Source: Pseudomonas sp. GM79
Lineage (GTDB): Bacteria; Pseudomonadota; Gammaproteobacteria; Pseudomonadales; Pseudomonadaceae
DNA length: 64,000 nt
Direction: 5' to 3'
Assembly (NCBI RefSeq): GCF_000282495.1
Contig: NZ_AKJE01000076.1
Location: 1 to 64,000, forward strand
Shown here: positions 9,832 to 18,522 of the stretch, piece after piece
Position numbering within the stretch: the first letter of the stretch is position 1
How the letters are laid out: each line of letters starts with the position of its first letter
The notes under the pieces: model-generated
Told to the model about the DNA's origin: nothing
What the model saw: the letters and a program-made list of their open reading frames with translations, nothing else
Databases searched by the model: none
Position numbers and translations under genes: made by a program

Positions 9832-10257
9832 TTATTTCAGGCCAGACATCTTCTGGATGGCGCCCTTGAGATCGCCATCAGAGCAATCGGCGCAAGTGCC
9901 TTTTGGTGGCATCGCATTGATGCCGGAGATTGCTTTCGCCAGCAAGCCGTCGAGGCCGCCTTCTTTCTTGGCGCGCTCGCCCCAGGCGGCGGCATCGCCG
10001 ATTTTCGGCGCGCCCAACAGGCCGGTGCCGTGGCATGCGTTGCAATGTTTTGCAATCACTGAGTCAGGGGTCTTGGCATCACCACCACCCGCAGAAGCAG
10101 CGACTTCCATCCCCTTGCACTCTTTGCCCTGCACACAAACCTGGCCAACGGGTTCAAGACGTTTAGCAATATCGTCGTTGGTCGCAGCTTGTGCGCTGAC
10201 TGCCCAAAGGGCCAATACGGTTGCTGGTGCGGCCAGCATTTTCATAATTAGGTTCAC
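9832..10257 (-). CDS. cycB: Cytochrome c5 (soluble monohaem c-type cytochrome)
   Basis: A precursor of about 141 residues with a signal peptide (MLAAPATVLALWAVSAQA, cleaved near residue 24), exported to the periplasm. The haem-binding motif is CNACH; the axial methionine is in MPPKGTC, and the extra cysteine pair near the C-terminus (CADC) is the hallmark of the c5 subclass. The start is likely GTG 10257, with an AGGG seven bases upstream; ATGs four and six codons later are alternatives. It carries electrons between membrane complexes and terminal oxidases or reductases. It is a single gene with its own terminator. Confidence 0.9.
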   Translation of the reverse strand: MNLIMKMLAAPATVLALWAVSAQAATNDDIAKRLEPVGQVCVQGKECKGMEVAASAGGGDAKTPDSVIAKHCNACHGTGLLGAPKIGDAAAWGERAKKEGGLDGLLAKAISGINAMPPKGTCADCSDGDLKGAIQKMSGLK

Positions 10258-10427
10258 GCGTACACCCTCAATGGTGGCTAGTCACGCCCACGGCCACGGT
10301 TCGCAGGCGGGCGCAAGTATAGCGGTAAGCCCGTCACACTGAAACAACCCCAAAGTCGAAGGGGTCTTATCGTGAGAAGGAAATACAGCAGGGGCGTCTG
10401 CGCAAACCGGGCAGGACGCCTCTTCTC

Positions 10428-10976
10428 TTAGAAATTCGCTGGAGTGGCTGCGCTGATTAGTCGCGCCGGAGCATCGAACGGATTACGGAAACGGTGTGGC
10501 TTGGTACTTTCAAAGTAGTAGCTGTCGCCGGCTTCGAGCACAAATGTTTCGAGTCCGACCACCAGTTCCAGCCGACCTTCCACCAGAATTCCAGTCTCCT
10601 CGCCCTCATGGGTGAGCATCTCCTCACCGGTGTCGGCGCCTGGCGGGTAGATTTCATTGAGGAACGCGATAGCCCGGCTCGGATGAGCCCGGCCGACCAG
10701 TTTCATGGTCACTGCACCATCGGAAATATCGATCAGCTCGTGGGCTTTGTAAACGATCTGAGTCGGTATTTCCTGCAGGATTTCTTCGGAAAAGAACTCG
10801 ACCATGGACATGGGAATCCCGCCCAGAACCTTCCTCAGCGAACTGATCGAAGGACTGACGCTGTTCTTCTCGATCATCGAAATGGTGCTGTTGGTAACAC
10901 CCGCGCGTTTGGCGAGCTCACGCTGGGAAAGACCTTTGAGCTTACGGATCGATTGCAGTCGTTCACCGACGTCCAA
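10428..10976 (-). CDS. pauR: XRE-cupin transcriptional regulator, PauR-like
   Basis: A 182-residue regulator. An N-terminal helix-turn-helix of XRE type (LSQRELAKRAG, TNSTISMIEKN; about residues 18-45) is followed by a C-terminal cupin barrel (EETGILVEGRLELVVG, then GDSYYFESTKPHRFRN). This is the PuuR/PauR architecture, in which polyamines release repression of gamma-glutamyl-polyamine catabolic genes. Its position between cycB and dadX matches my recollection of PA5301 (PauR) in P. aeruginosa, and candidate target genes (oxidase at 15217, aldehyde dehydrogenase at 26352) are nearby. The regulator name rests on this synteny; the fold is certain. Confidence 0.78.
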   Translation of the reverse strand: MDVGERLQSIRKLKGLSQRELAKRAGVTNSTISMIEKNSVSPSISSLRKVLGGIPMSMVEFFSEEILQEIPTQIVYKAHELIDISDGAVTMKLVGRAHPSRAIAFLNEIYPPGADTGEEMLTHEGEETGILVEGRLELVVGLETFVLEAGDSYYFESTKPHRFRNPFDAPARLISAATPANF

Positions 10977-11105
10977 TGCTGGAGCCTCCAGGGGTTCAGG
11001 TTTGCAGGAATATTGAGCGTTATCATGGCGACAGCGTTCAGTATTTACAACACTTGGGCCTGAATCCTGTTTGGCGAAGCGACTTTCGGTCGGGAACGTT
11101 TTTCG

Positions 11106-12179
11106 TCAGGCCCCGGAATAGAGCAGCGGCACTCGACGCAGGTTGCAGAAGATCTGGTAAGGAATCGTGCCCGCGGCCGTCGCAACGTCACTGGCGAGGA
11201 TGTTTTTGCCCCACAACTCGACGGTCGAACCGAGGCCGGCTTGCGGCACGTCGGTCAGGTCGATGCAGAGCATGTCCATCGACACGCGGCCAATCAACTG
11301 GCTGCGCTGCCCGGCGACCATCACGGGCGTACCGGTCGGAGCCTGACGTGGATAGCCGTCGGCATAACCCATCGCCACCACGCCCACGCGCATCGGCTTG
11401 GGTGTGATGAATTTCGCGCCGTAACCAATCGGTTCGCCGGCCGGCAGTTCACGCACGCAAATCACTTTCGATTCCAGGGTCATCACCGGTTGCAGGCGGG
11501 ACGCCACGGCATTGGCCTCTTCGAAAGGCGTTGCGCCGTAGAGCATGATGCCCGGGCGCACCCAATCGCTCGGAATCTGCGGCCAACCGAGCACCGCCGG
11601 CGAATTACGCAGGCTGATTTCAGCTGACAACCCCTGACGCGCCGCCTCGAACACCGCGACCTGCTCGGCGCTGGTCTGGCAATGCAGCTCATCGGCGCGA
11701 GCAAAGTGACTCATCAGCACGATCTTCGCCACTTTGCCGCTGGCCAGCAGCCGTTGATAGGCCGCCTGGTAATCCGCCGGGTGCAGGCCAACCCGATGCA
11801 TGCCGGAGTCGAGCTTGAGCCAGACTGTGATCGGTTTGCTCAGCGCGGCTTTTTCGATGGCTTCGAGCTGCCACAACGAATGCACCACGCACCAGAAGTC
11901 ATGCTCGACGATCAGCGACAGTTCATCGGCTTCGAAAAAACCTTCCAGCAACAACACCGGCGCACGAATGCCGGCGGCGCGCAGCTCCAACGCTTCTTCG
12001 ATGCAGGCCACGGCAAACCCGTCCGCCTCGGCTTCCAGCGCCTGGGCGCAGCGTACCGCGCCATGGCCGTAGGCATCGGCCTTGATCACCGCGAGAGCCT
12101 TGGCCCCGGTCACTTCGCGGGCGAGCTGGTAGTTGTGGCGCAGGGCTTGAAGGTCGATCAGGGCACGGGCTGGACGCAT
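11106..12179 (-). CDS. dadX: Catabolic alanine racemase
   Basis: A 357-residue fold-type III PLP enzyme. The PLP lysine is in [11 protein letters not shown] (about residues 30-40), and the second catalytic tyrosine is expected in GYGAKF. RVSMDM and GYADGY also match the family. It interconverts L- and D-alanine so that DadA can oxidise the D-isomer. It is third in the order dadA, ridA-like gene, dadX on the minus strand; a terminator-like hairpin in the gap before it (12205-12231) may limit read-through. The biosynthetic racemase Alr would be elsewhere; context favours DadX here. Confidence 0.93.
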   Translation of the reverse strand: MRPARALIDLQALRHNYQLAREVTGAKALAVIKADAYGHGAVRCAQALEAEADGFAVACIEEALELRAAGIRAPVLLLEGFFEADELSLIVEHDFWCVVHSLWQLEAIEKAALSKPITVWLKLDSGMHRVGLHPADYQAAYQRLLASGKVAKIVLMSHFARADELHCQTSAEQVAVFEAARQGLSAEISLRNSPAVLGWPQIPSDWVRPGIMLYGATPFEEANAVASRLQPVMTLESKVICVRELPAGEPIGYGAKFITPKPMRVGVVAMGYADGYPRQAPTGTPVMVAGQRSQLIGRVSMDMLCIDLTDVPQAGLGSTVELWGKNILASDVATAAGTIPYQIFCNLRRVPLLYSGA

Positions 12180-12204
12180 GGCGGCAGACTTCTAGTCGGT
12201 CATT

Positions 12205-12231
12205 AAAAAAAACCGGCGCTGGCTGACAGCG
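12205..12231 (-). terminator. Terminator-like hairpin between ridA-like gene and dadX
   Basis: On the minus strand a CGCTG-TCAGC-CAGCG hairpin is followed, after CCGG, by eight T residues, just upstream of the dadX start. It may terminate or attenuate the dadA-ridA transcript before dadX. Confidence 0.55.
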
Positions 12232-12275
12232 TGAACCGCCAACAGCACCGGGAGAGGGATCTTTCTGGCTGAGCG

Positions 12276-12629
12276 TTATGGCAGCGCGGCAACAACCGAC
12301 AGCTCGACCAGGATTTGCGGTTCACACAACTTCGATTCAACGGTAGCTCGGGCCGGTGCAACGCCTTTTGGCAGCCACTGGTCCCACACCGAATTCATGC
12401 CTGCGAAGTGCGCATCGATGTCTTTCAGGTAAATCGTCACCGACAGCAGGCGGTTCTTGTCGGTCCCGGCCAGATCCAGCAAGCGCTCGATATTGGCGAG
12501 GGTTTCACGGGTCTGCTGTTCAATCCCGGCGCTCATGTCATCGCCGACCTGCCCTGCCAGATACACGGTACTGTTGTGGACAACGATCTGGCTCATGCGC
12601 TCATTGGTGAGCTGGCGCTGGATTGACAT
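12276..12629 (-). CDS. RidA-family (YjgF/YER057c/UK114) protein of the dad cluster
   Basis: A 117-residue protein that matches RidA in length and in its motifs ([39 protein letters not shown]). RidA proteins hydrolyse reactive enamines and imines released by PLP and flavin enzymes; here the obvious source is imino acids from D-alanine oxidation by DadA. The start is ATG 12629, with AAGGAG upstream, rather than the further ATG at 12659. It overlaps the 3' end of dadA by 29 bases, so the two are probably translationally coupled. A second, more canonical RidA lies at 43675. Confidence 0.88.
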   Translation of the reverse strand: MSIQRQLTNERMSQIVVHNSTVYLAGQVGDDMSAGIEQQTRETLANIERLLDLAGTDKNRLLSVTIYLKDIDAHFAGMNSVWDQWLPKGVAPARATVESKLCEPQILVELSVVAALP

Positions 12630-13905
12630 GTTTTGCGGACTCCTTGAGTTTGTTGCCATAACGGGAAATATCGAGGCCTTCGGCGCTGATCTGCGGCGTT
12701 CTCTTCGCCATCAGGTCAGCCAGCAAACGACCGGAACCACAGGCCATGGTCCAGCCGAGCGTGCCGTGGCCCGTATTCAGAAACAGGTTTTTGAACGGTG
12801 TGGCACCGACAATCGGGGTGCCGTCCGGAGTGGTCGGACGCAGGCCGGTCCAGAAACTCGCCTGGGCCAGATCGCCGCCCTGAGGATAAAGGTCGTTGAC
12901 GATCATCTCCAGGGTTTCGCGCCGACGCGGGTTCAACGACAGGTCAAAACCGGCGATTTCCGCCATGCCGCCGACACGGATGCGATTGTCGAAACGGGTG
13001 ATCGCGACCTTATAGGTCTCGTCGAGAATGGTCGACGTCGGGGCCATCGCCGGGTTGATGATCGGCACGGTCAGCGAGTAACCCTTGAGTGGATACACCG
13101 GCGCCCGGATGCCCAACGGCTTGAGCAATTGCGGCGAGTAGCTGCCGAGAGCGAGCACGTAGCGGTCGGCGGTTTCCAGCTTGCCGTCGATCCACACGCC
13201 GTTGATGCGATCACCGGCGAAGTCGAGGCGCTGGATGTCCTGGCCGAAACGGAATTCCACACCCAGTTTCGTGGCCATTTCAGCCAGGCGGGTGGTGAAG
13301 ATCTGGCAGTCGCCGGTCTGGTCGTTCGGCAGGCGCAAGGCACCAGCGAGGATGTCGGTGACACTGGCCAAGGCCGGTTCGACCCGGGCAATGCCGGCAC
13401 GGTCGAGCAGTTCGAACGGCACGCCGGACTCTTTCAGCACGGCGATGTCTTTGGCGGCGCCATCGAGCTGTGCCTGGGTGCGGAACAGTTGGGTAGTGCC
13501 GAGGCTGCGGCCTTCGTAGGCAATGCCGGTTTCGGCGCGCAATTCGTCGAGGCAGTCGCGGCTGTACTCGGACAGGCGCACCATGCGCTCTTTGTTCACC
13601 GCGTAACGGCTGGCGGTGCAGTTGCGCAGCATCTGCGCCATCCACAGGTATTGGTCGATGTCGGCGGTGGCCTTGATCGCCAATGGCGCGTGACGCTGCA
13701 ACAACCACTTGATGGCTTTGAGCGGTACGCCCGGCGCGGCCCACGGCGAGGCATAACCCGGCGAAACCTGCCCGGCGTTGGCGAAACTGGTTTCCATGGC
13801 CGCCGCTGGCTGACGGTCAACCACCGTCACCTCAAAGCCGGCCCGTGCCAGATAATAGGCACTGGCGGTACCGATGACGCCGCTACCCAAGACCAGAACG
13901 CGCAT
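12601..13905 (-). CDS. dadA: D-amino acid dehydrogenase small subunit
   Basis: A 434-residue membrane-associated flavoprotein that oxidises D-alanine (and other D-amino acids) to pyruvate and ammonia, passing electrons to the respiratory chain. The FAD dinucleotide fold starts right at the N-terminus ([20 protein letters not shown]), with the second glycine-rich motif [14 protein letters not shown] near the C-terminus. The start is taken as ATG 13905, the family's conserved start; ATGs at 13911 and 13920 would add two or five residues. It is first in the cluster and divergent from lrp, which probably regulates it. Confidence 0.95.
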   Translation of the reverse strand: MRVLVLGSGVIGTASAYYLARAGFEVTVVDRQPAAAMETSFANAGQVSPGYASPWAAPGVPLKAIKWLLQRHAPLAIKATADIDQYLWMAQMLRNCTASRYAVNKERMVRLSEYSRDCLDELRAETGIAYEGRSLGTTQLFRTQAQLDGAAKDIAVLKESGVPFELLDRAGIARVEPALASVTDILAGALRLPNDQTGDCQIFTTRLAEMATKLGVEFRFGQDIQRLDFAGDRINGVWIDGKLETADRYVLALGSYSPQLLKPLGIRAPVYPLKGYSLTVPIINPAMAPTSTILDETYKVAITRFDNRIRVGGMAEIAGFDLSLNPRRRETLEMIVNDLYPQGGDLAQASFWTGLRPTTPDGTPIVGATPFKNLFLNTGHGTLGWTMACGSGRLLADLMAKRTPQISAEGLDISRYGNKLKESAKHVNPAPAHQ

Positions 13906-14061
13906 TTTCATATCCCTCATCGCGGCTTACCGCTGACGTTTATTGTGCAGACCGAAGATGTGGGCAGTTTAAAAAAGATTAGCCAGTGCTTTTCACTATA
14001 TAAGTGCCTATATTTGGCGACAATTCTCGGCAAAAACCCTTTTCACGGAGGCGCATCCCCT
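13906..14061. promoter_or_regulatory. Divergent dadA-lrp control region
   Basis: A 156-bp AT-rich region between two divergent genes. The central part (about 13970-14040) holds A and T tracts and the sequence CACTATATAAGTGCC, which contains an imperfect palindrome (CACT-ATAT-AAGTG). Lrp-family regulators typically bind degenerate AT-rich sites in front of their target and own genes, so this is the likely site of control. No exact operator is claimed. Confidence 0.45.
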
Positions 14062-14550
14062 ATGCGGACCAACACTCAGACCAAACGTGAGCTGGACAAG
14101 ATCGACCGCAACATCCTGCGGATCCTGCAAGCGGACGGGCGCATTTCCTTTACCGAACTCGGGGAAAAGGTCGGCCTCTCCACCACGCCCTGCACCGAAC
14201 GGGTACGGCGACTGGAGCGCGAAGGGATCATCATGGGCTACAACGCTCGCCTGAATCCGCAGCACCTCAAGGGTAGCTTGCTGGTGTTCGTCGAGATCAG
14301 CCTCGACTACAAATCCGGCGATACTTTCGAAGAGTTCCGACGCGCGGTACTGAAACTGCCCCACGTACTGGAATGCCATTTGGTGTCAGGGGATTTCGAT
14401 TATCTGGTGAAAGCACGGATTTCCGAGATGGCCTCGTACCGCAAACTGCTGGGCGACATCTTGCTCAAGTTGCCGCATGTGCGCGAATCCAAGAGTTATA
14501 TCGTGATGGAAGAAGTGAAAGAGAGCTTGAACCTGCCGATTCCGGATTGA
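14062..14550 (+). CDS. lrp: Leucine-responsive regulatory protein (Lrp/AsnC family)
   Basis: A 162-residue Lrp. The N-terminal helix-turn-helix reads RNILRILQADGRISF then TTPCTERVRRLEREG (about residues 14-50), followed by a RAM ligand domain (LVFVEISLDYKSGD, ECHLVSGDFDYLVK). GGAGG lies ten bases before the ATG at 14062; the open frame extends much further upstream but through dadA antisense and is not real. Divergent placement from dadA matches the known activation of dadAX by L-alanine-responsive Lrp (DadR) in pseudomonads. Confidence 0.95.
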   Translation: MRTNTQTKRELDKIDRNILRILQADGRISFTELGEKVGLSTTPCTERVRRLEREGIIMGYNARLNPQHLKGSLLVFVEISLDYKSGDTFEEFRRAVLKLPHVLECHLVSGDFDYLVKARISEMASYRKLLGDILLKLPHVRESKSYIVMEEVKESLNLPIPD

Positions 14551-14586
14551 GAGGTTGTCTCAGGGGAATGGGTGTCTGGGCGGGCG

Positions 14587-14682
14587 CTTTCGCGAGCAAG
14601 CCCGCTCCCACATTAGATCTTCATTGGGCACAGATTTGTATACGGCAGGGATAAAATGTGGGAGCGGGCTTGCTCGCGAAGG
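14587..14682. repeat. REP inverted pair (GTGGGAGCGGGCTTGC family)
   Basis: Here the arms are in the opposite arrangement: CTTTCGCGAGCAAGCCCGCTC first, then GTGGGAGCGGGCTTGCTCGCG, separated by about 44 bases. It lies between the convergent lrp and YkgJ-family genes. Confidence 0.9.
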
Positions 14683-14715
14683 CCGCGGCTCGGTCTACCT
14701 GAAGCTTCGCAACAA

Positions 14716-15069
14716 CTAAACCAAAACCTGCCGCGTCGAAGCCATATATTCATGAATCTGCTTCTCGACCCGCGGATGGATCAGCTCCACCGGTCGCCGC
14801 CCGTTGGGGCATGGCAATGTCTTGGTGGTGCCGAACAGCCGACAGATCAGCGGTCGTTCGTCATACACCGTGCAGCCATTGGGGCCCAGATGGACACAAT
14901 TGAGTTCATCCATCGCCGCATCCTGCTCGGCCCGGGTCTTGCGCGGCAGGCGGGACATTTCTTCGGGCGAGGTGGTCACCGGCCCACAGCAGTCATGGCA
15001 GCCGGGCACGCACTCGAAAGAGGGAATCTGCTGGCGCAGCGTGCGAATCTTCTGACTGTTGCAACTCAT
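14716..15069 (-). CDS. YkgJ-family cysteine-cluster protein
   Basis: A small protein of about 117 residues with the CxxxC-type cluster typical of the family: CVPGCHDCCGPV near the N-terminus, then CVHLGPNGCTVYDERPLICRLFG. These conserved cysteines probably bind a metal or an iron-sulfur cluster; no biochemical role is established for the family. The ATG at 15069 starts at MSCNSQ; an upstream TTG at 15084 would add five residues, and neither has a good ribosome site. It may be a single-gene unit facing away from the oxidoreductase at 15217. Confidence 0.8.
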   Translation of the reverse strand: MSCNSQKIRTLRQQIPSFECVPGCHDCCGPVTTSPEEMSRLPRKTRAEQDAAMDELNCVHLGPNGCTVYDERPLICRLFGTTKTLPCPNGRRPVELIHPRVEKQIHEYMASTRQVLV

Positions 15070-15216
15070 CGAAGCGGTGACCAAATGTGGAATAGACCGG
15101 GATTCTGACGCAAAAGCCCCTATCCAGACAGCGCCAACCGACCGGTGTTGCCCGTGCCCGAAGCGGCGGCTTATGCTCCGTCAACTTTTTCAAACACACG
15201 CATCAGGATGACGGAT

Positions 15217-16530
15217 ATGAACGTCCCCGTTCAGCAACCTGCCCCGAGCCATCAACACGCGGCCTCTTATTACGCCGCCAGCAGCCTGCCGCAGCCCGAT
15301 TTGCCGGTGCTCACAGGAGAGCTGGTTGCGGACGTGTGCGTGGTGGGCGGCGGGTTCTCCGGGCTGAACACCGCGCTCGAACTGGCCGAACGCGGCTTCA
15401 GCGTGGTGCTGCTGGAAGCACACAAGATCGGTTGGGGCGCCAGCGGACGCAATGGCGGGCAATTGATTCGCGGCGTCGGCCATGGCCTCGATCAATTCGC
15501 CAACGTGATCGGTGCAGACGGTGTGCGTCAGATGAAATTGATGGGCCTGGAAGCGGTGGAAATCGTCCGACAGCGGATTGAGCGTTTTCAGATCCCTTGC
15601 GACCTGACCTGGGGCTACTGCGACCTCGCCAACAAGGCTCAAGACCTGGAAGGCTTCGCCGAAGACGCCATCGAGCTGCACAGCCTCGGTTATCGTTACG
15701 AAACCCGTCTGCTGCAAGCCCACGAAATGCACAGCGTGGTGGGTTCCGATCGCTACGTCGGCGGTTTGATCGACATGGGCTCCGGGCATCTGCACCCACT
15801 GAACCTGGCACTGGGCGAAGCGGCCGCCGCCCGACAATTGGGCGTGAAGCTGTTCGAACAATCGGCAGTGACCCGCATCGATTACGGCCCCGAGGTCAAA
15901 GTCCACACCGCCCAGGGCACGGTTCGCGCGAAGACGCTGGTGCTGGGTTGCAACGCCTACCTCAACGATCTCAATCCGCAACTCGGCGGCAAGGTGCTGC
16001 CCGCCGGCAGTTACATCATCGCCACCGAACCCTTGAGTGAAGAACAGGCTCACGCCTTGTTACCGCAAAACATGGCGGTCTGCGATCAACGGGTGGCGCT
16101 GGATTACTACCGACTCTCGGCCGACCGACGATTGCTGTTCGGCGGTGCCTGCCATTATTCAGGGCGCGACCCGAAAGACATCGCCGCGTACATGCGACCG
16201 AAGATGCTGGCGGTGTTCCCGCAACTGGCCGGGGTGAAAATCGACTATCAATGGGGCGGGATGATTGGCATCGGCGCCAATCGCCTGCCGCAGATCGGTC
16301 GGCTCAAGGAGCAGCCGAATGTGTATTACGCCCAGGCCTATTCCGGTCATGGGGTGAACGCCACGCATCTGGCGGGCAAGTTGTTGGCTGAGGCCATCAG
16401 CGGCCAGCAGAGCGGAGGTTTCGACCTGTTTGCCAAGGTGCCGCATATCACCTTCCCGGGTGGCAAGCATTTGCGTTCGCCGTTGTTGGCGCTGGGGATG
16501 TTGTGGCATCGGTTCAAAGAATTGGTCTGA
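15217..16530 (+). CDS. FAD-dependent oxidoreductase, gamma-glutamylputrescine oxidase type (PuuB/PauB)
   Basis: About 437 residues in the DAO/glycine-oxidase superfamily. The FAD-binding motif is VCVVGGGFSGLNTALELAERG (about residues 41-61 of the protein), followed by the GASGRNGGQ signature of PuuB/PauB-like oxidases. AGGATGACGG sits at good distance from the ATG at 15217; an ATG at 15208 is less well placed. In P. aeruginosa the equivalent gene (PA5309, pauB4 as I recall it) oxidises gamma-glutamyl-polyamines made by PauA ligases. A PauR-like regulator (10428) and a PauC-type dehydrogenase (26352) nearby support a polyamine role. Confidence 0.85.
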   Translation: MNVPVQQPAPSHQHAASYYAASSLPQPDLPVLTGELVADVCVVGGGFSGLNTALELAERGFSVVLLEAHKIGWGASGRNGGQLIRGVGHGLDQFANVIGADGVRQMKLMGLEAVEIVRQRIERFQIPCDLTWGYCDLANKAQDLEGFAEDAIELHSLGYRYETRLLQAHEMHSVVGSDRYVGGLIDMGSGHLHPLNLALGEAAAARQLGVKLFEQSAVTRIDYGPEVKVHTAQGTVRAKTLVLGCNAYLNDLNPQLGGKVLPAGSYIIATEPLSEEQAHALLPQNMAVCDQRVALDYYRLSADRRLLFGGACHYSGRDPKDIAAYMRPKMLAVFPQLAGVKIDYQWGGMIGIGANRLPQIGRLKEQPNVYYAQAYSGHGVNATHLAGKLLAEAISGQQSGGFDLFAKVPHITFPGGKHLRSPLLALGMLWHRFKELV

Positions 16531-16555
16531 AAGATTTTCGGCGTCTGTGTCGACG

Positions 16556-16650
16556 CCTTCGCGAGCAAGCCCGCTCCCACATTTAATCGTTGTCGAACAC
16601 AAAATCTGCGTTCGTTGACGATCAAATGTGGGAGCGGGCTTGCTCGCGAA
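16556..16650. repeat. REP inverted pair (GTGGGAGCGGGCTTGC family)
   Basis: CTTCGCGAGCAAGCCCGCTC and its reverse complement, separated by about 45 bases, between the convergent oxidoreductase and DUF1127 genes. Confidence 0.9.
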
Positions 16651-16674
16651 TAGATTTAAAGAACACCGCAAAAC

Positions 16675-16920
16675 TCAGATCCGCCAGAACGGCTTAAGCC
16701 CCTCCTCCCGCGCCTGCTCCCGACTCAATCCGACATCCCTGAGCTGTTCCGGCGTCAACTCCAGCAACACCTTGCGCGTGTGCAGACGATGCCAGAACAG
16801 ACCCCAGCGACCCAGGCCGGACGGTGCGTTGCGCATGACCGCCTCGCGTGCACCGTTCTTTTGCCCTGCCGCCAGTTCCTGACTGTGTAACGTCAGCCGC
16901 ACATCGCTCAAGCCGTTCAT
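16675..16920 (-). CDS. DUF1127-domain small protein
   Basis: An 81-residue basic protein. The C-terminal ~45 residues (WHRLHTRKVLLELTPEQLRD, VGLSREQAREEG, KPFW) are the DUF1127 motif. Short DUF1127 proteins are RNA-binding and linked to phosphate, carbon or stress regulation in alpha-proteobacteria; in Pseudomonas the role is mostly unknown. The ATG has AGGAG upstream. It is divergent from the MocR-type regulator at 17100, an association that I believe is conserved in pseudomonads and suggests that the regulator controls it. Confidence 0.85.
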   Translation of the reverse strand: MNGLSDVRLTLHSQELAAGQKNGAREAVMRNAPSGLGRWGLFWHRLHTRKVLLELTPEQLRDVGLSREQAREEGLKPFWRI

Positions 16921-16981
16921 TTTCGTCGCTCCTGTTTACTTGGGTAGCCAGAGCTTTCATGATGCGCGGACGGCGAAAAGC

Positions 16982-17064
16982 ATTACAGATTCAACAAGGA
17001 TGTATTAACTCCATACAGATTTTCCGTTTCAGCCTCTGAATCACATATTTTCGCCCCATCTGTA
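16982..17064. promoter_or_regulatory. Possible MocR operator half-sites
   Basis: The 179-bp gap between the DUF1127 and MocR genes has ATTACAGAT (16982-16990), ATACAGAT (17013-17020) and the inverted ATCTGTA (17058-17064). MocR-type regulators bind pairs of short direct or inverted repeats in divergent promoter regions, so these are candidate half-sites. This rests on repetition and position only. Confidence 0.4.
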
Positions 17065-17099
17065 CTGGTCAACCGAATCACCCATACCGAGACTGCGCC

Positions 17100-18518
17100 A
17101 TGACCCTTTACGTCAACCTCGCCGAGCTGCTCGGCACGCGTATCGAACAGGGCTTCTATCGCCCCGGCGACCGGTTGCCCTCAGTGCGGGCATTGAGTGT
17201 CGAACACGGGGTCAGCCTGAGCACGGTGCAGCAGGCCTATCGAGTGCTGGAAGACGTTGGCCTGGCGATGCCCAAACCCAAGTCCGGCTACTTCGTGCCC
17301 GTAAGTCGCGAACTGCCGGAGCTGCCAGTGGTTGGCCGGCCGGCCCAGCGACCGGTGGATATTTCGCAGTGGGACCAGGTGCTGGAACTGATCCGCGCCG
17401 TACCGCGCAAGGACGTCGTGCAACTGGGTCGCGGCATGCCGGACATCACCACGCCGACCATGAAACCGCTGCTGCGCAGCCTGGCGCGAATCAGCCGTCG
17501 GCAGGACATGCCCGGTCTGTATTACGACAACATCTATGGCACCCTTGAATTGCGCGAGCAGATCGCTCGCCTGATGCTCGATTCCGGCTGCCAGTTGAGC
17601 GCCAACGATCTGGTGATCACTACCGGTTGCCACGAAGCACTGTCCACCAGCATCCGCGCCATCTGCGAGCCGGGAGACATCGTCGCCGTGGATTCGCCGA
17701 GCTTTCACGGCGCCATGCAGACGCTCAAAGGCCTGGGCATGAAAGCCCTGGAAATCCCCACCGATCCGCTCACCGGCATTAGCCTCGAAGCTTTGGAACT
17801 GGCATTGGAGCAATGGCCGATCAAGGCCATACAGTTGACTCCCAACTGCAACAACCCGCTTGGCTACATCATGCCGGAGGCGCGCAAACGTGCGTTGTTG
17901 ACGCTCGCACAGCGTTTCGACGTGGCGATTATCGAGGACGATGTGTATGGCGAACTGGCCTACACCTACCCTCGCCCACGCACGATCAAATCCTTCGACG
18001 AAGACGGCCGCGTCCTGCTCTGCAGTTCTTTTTCCAAGACCCTGGCACCAGGCCTGCGCATTGGTTGGGTCGCACCGGGCCGTTATCTGGAACGGGTGCT
18101 GCACATGAAGTACATCAGCACGGGCTCTACCGCGCCGCAACCGCAGATTGCGATTGCCGAATTCCTCAAGGCCGGGCACTTCGAACCACATTTGCGGCGG
18201 ATGCGCACGCAATACCAGCGCAATCGCGACGCGATGATCGACTGGGTGACCCGCTATTTCCCCGCCGGTACCCGGGCCAGCCGTCCGCAAGGCAGCTTCA
18301 TGCTGTGGGTCGAACTGCCGGAGGGCTTCGATACCCTGAAACTCAATCGGGCGCTGCATGATCAAGGCGTACAGATTGCTGTCGGCAGTATCTTTTCCGC
18401 CTCGGGCAAATACCGCAATTGCCTGCGAATGAACTACGCGGCCAAAACAACCCCGCAGATCGAAGAAGCAGTGCGCAAGGTCGGTGCGACAGCTATCAAA
18501 TTGCTGGCTGAGGGCTGA
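17100..18518 (+). CDS. MocR/GntR-family regulator with aminotransferase-like domain
   Basis: A 472-residue protein with two parts. An N-terminal GntR winged helix (GFYRPGDRLPSVRALSVEHG, VSLSTVQQAYRVLEDVGL; about residues 18-62) is followed by a fold-type I PLP aminotransferase-like domain. The PLP lysine is in SSFSKTLAPGLRIGW, and TPNCNNPLGYIMP is the conserved NP-containing loop. MocR proteins use PLP, or a PLP adduct, as an effector rather than for catalysis. The divergent DUF1127 gene is the likely target. GTG/ATG alternatives are not needed: ATG 17100 begins at MTLYVNLAELLG. Confidence 0.9.
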   Translation: MTLYVNLAELLGTRIEQGFYRPGDRLPSVRALSVEHGVSLSTVQQAYRVLEDVGLAMPKPKSGYFVPVSRELPELPVVGRPAQRPVDISQWDQVLELIRAVPRKDVVQLGRGMPDITTPTMKPLLRSLARISRRQDMPGLYYDNIYGTLELREQIARLMLDSGCQLSANDLVITTGCHEALSTSIRAICEPGDIVAVDSPSFHGAMQTLKGLGMKALEIPTDPLTGISLEALELALEQWPIKAIQLTPNCNNPLGYIMPEARKRALLTLAQRFDVAIIEDDVYGELAYTYPRPRTIKSFDEDGRVLLCSSFSKTLAPGLRIGWVAPGRYLERVLHMKYISTGSTAPQPQIAIAEFLKAGHFEPHLRRMRTQYQRNRDAMIDWVTRYFPAGTRASRPQGSFMLWVELPEGFDTLKLNRALHDQGVQIAVGSIFSASGKYRNCLRMNYAAKTTPQIEEAVRKVGATAIKLLAEG

Positions 18519-18522
18519 ACGA

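Noticed and set aside
12457-14061. N-terminal extension of lrp
   Set aside because: The upstream part is antisense to dadA; the conserved Lrp start with a ribosome site is at 14062.
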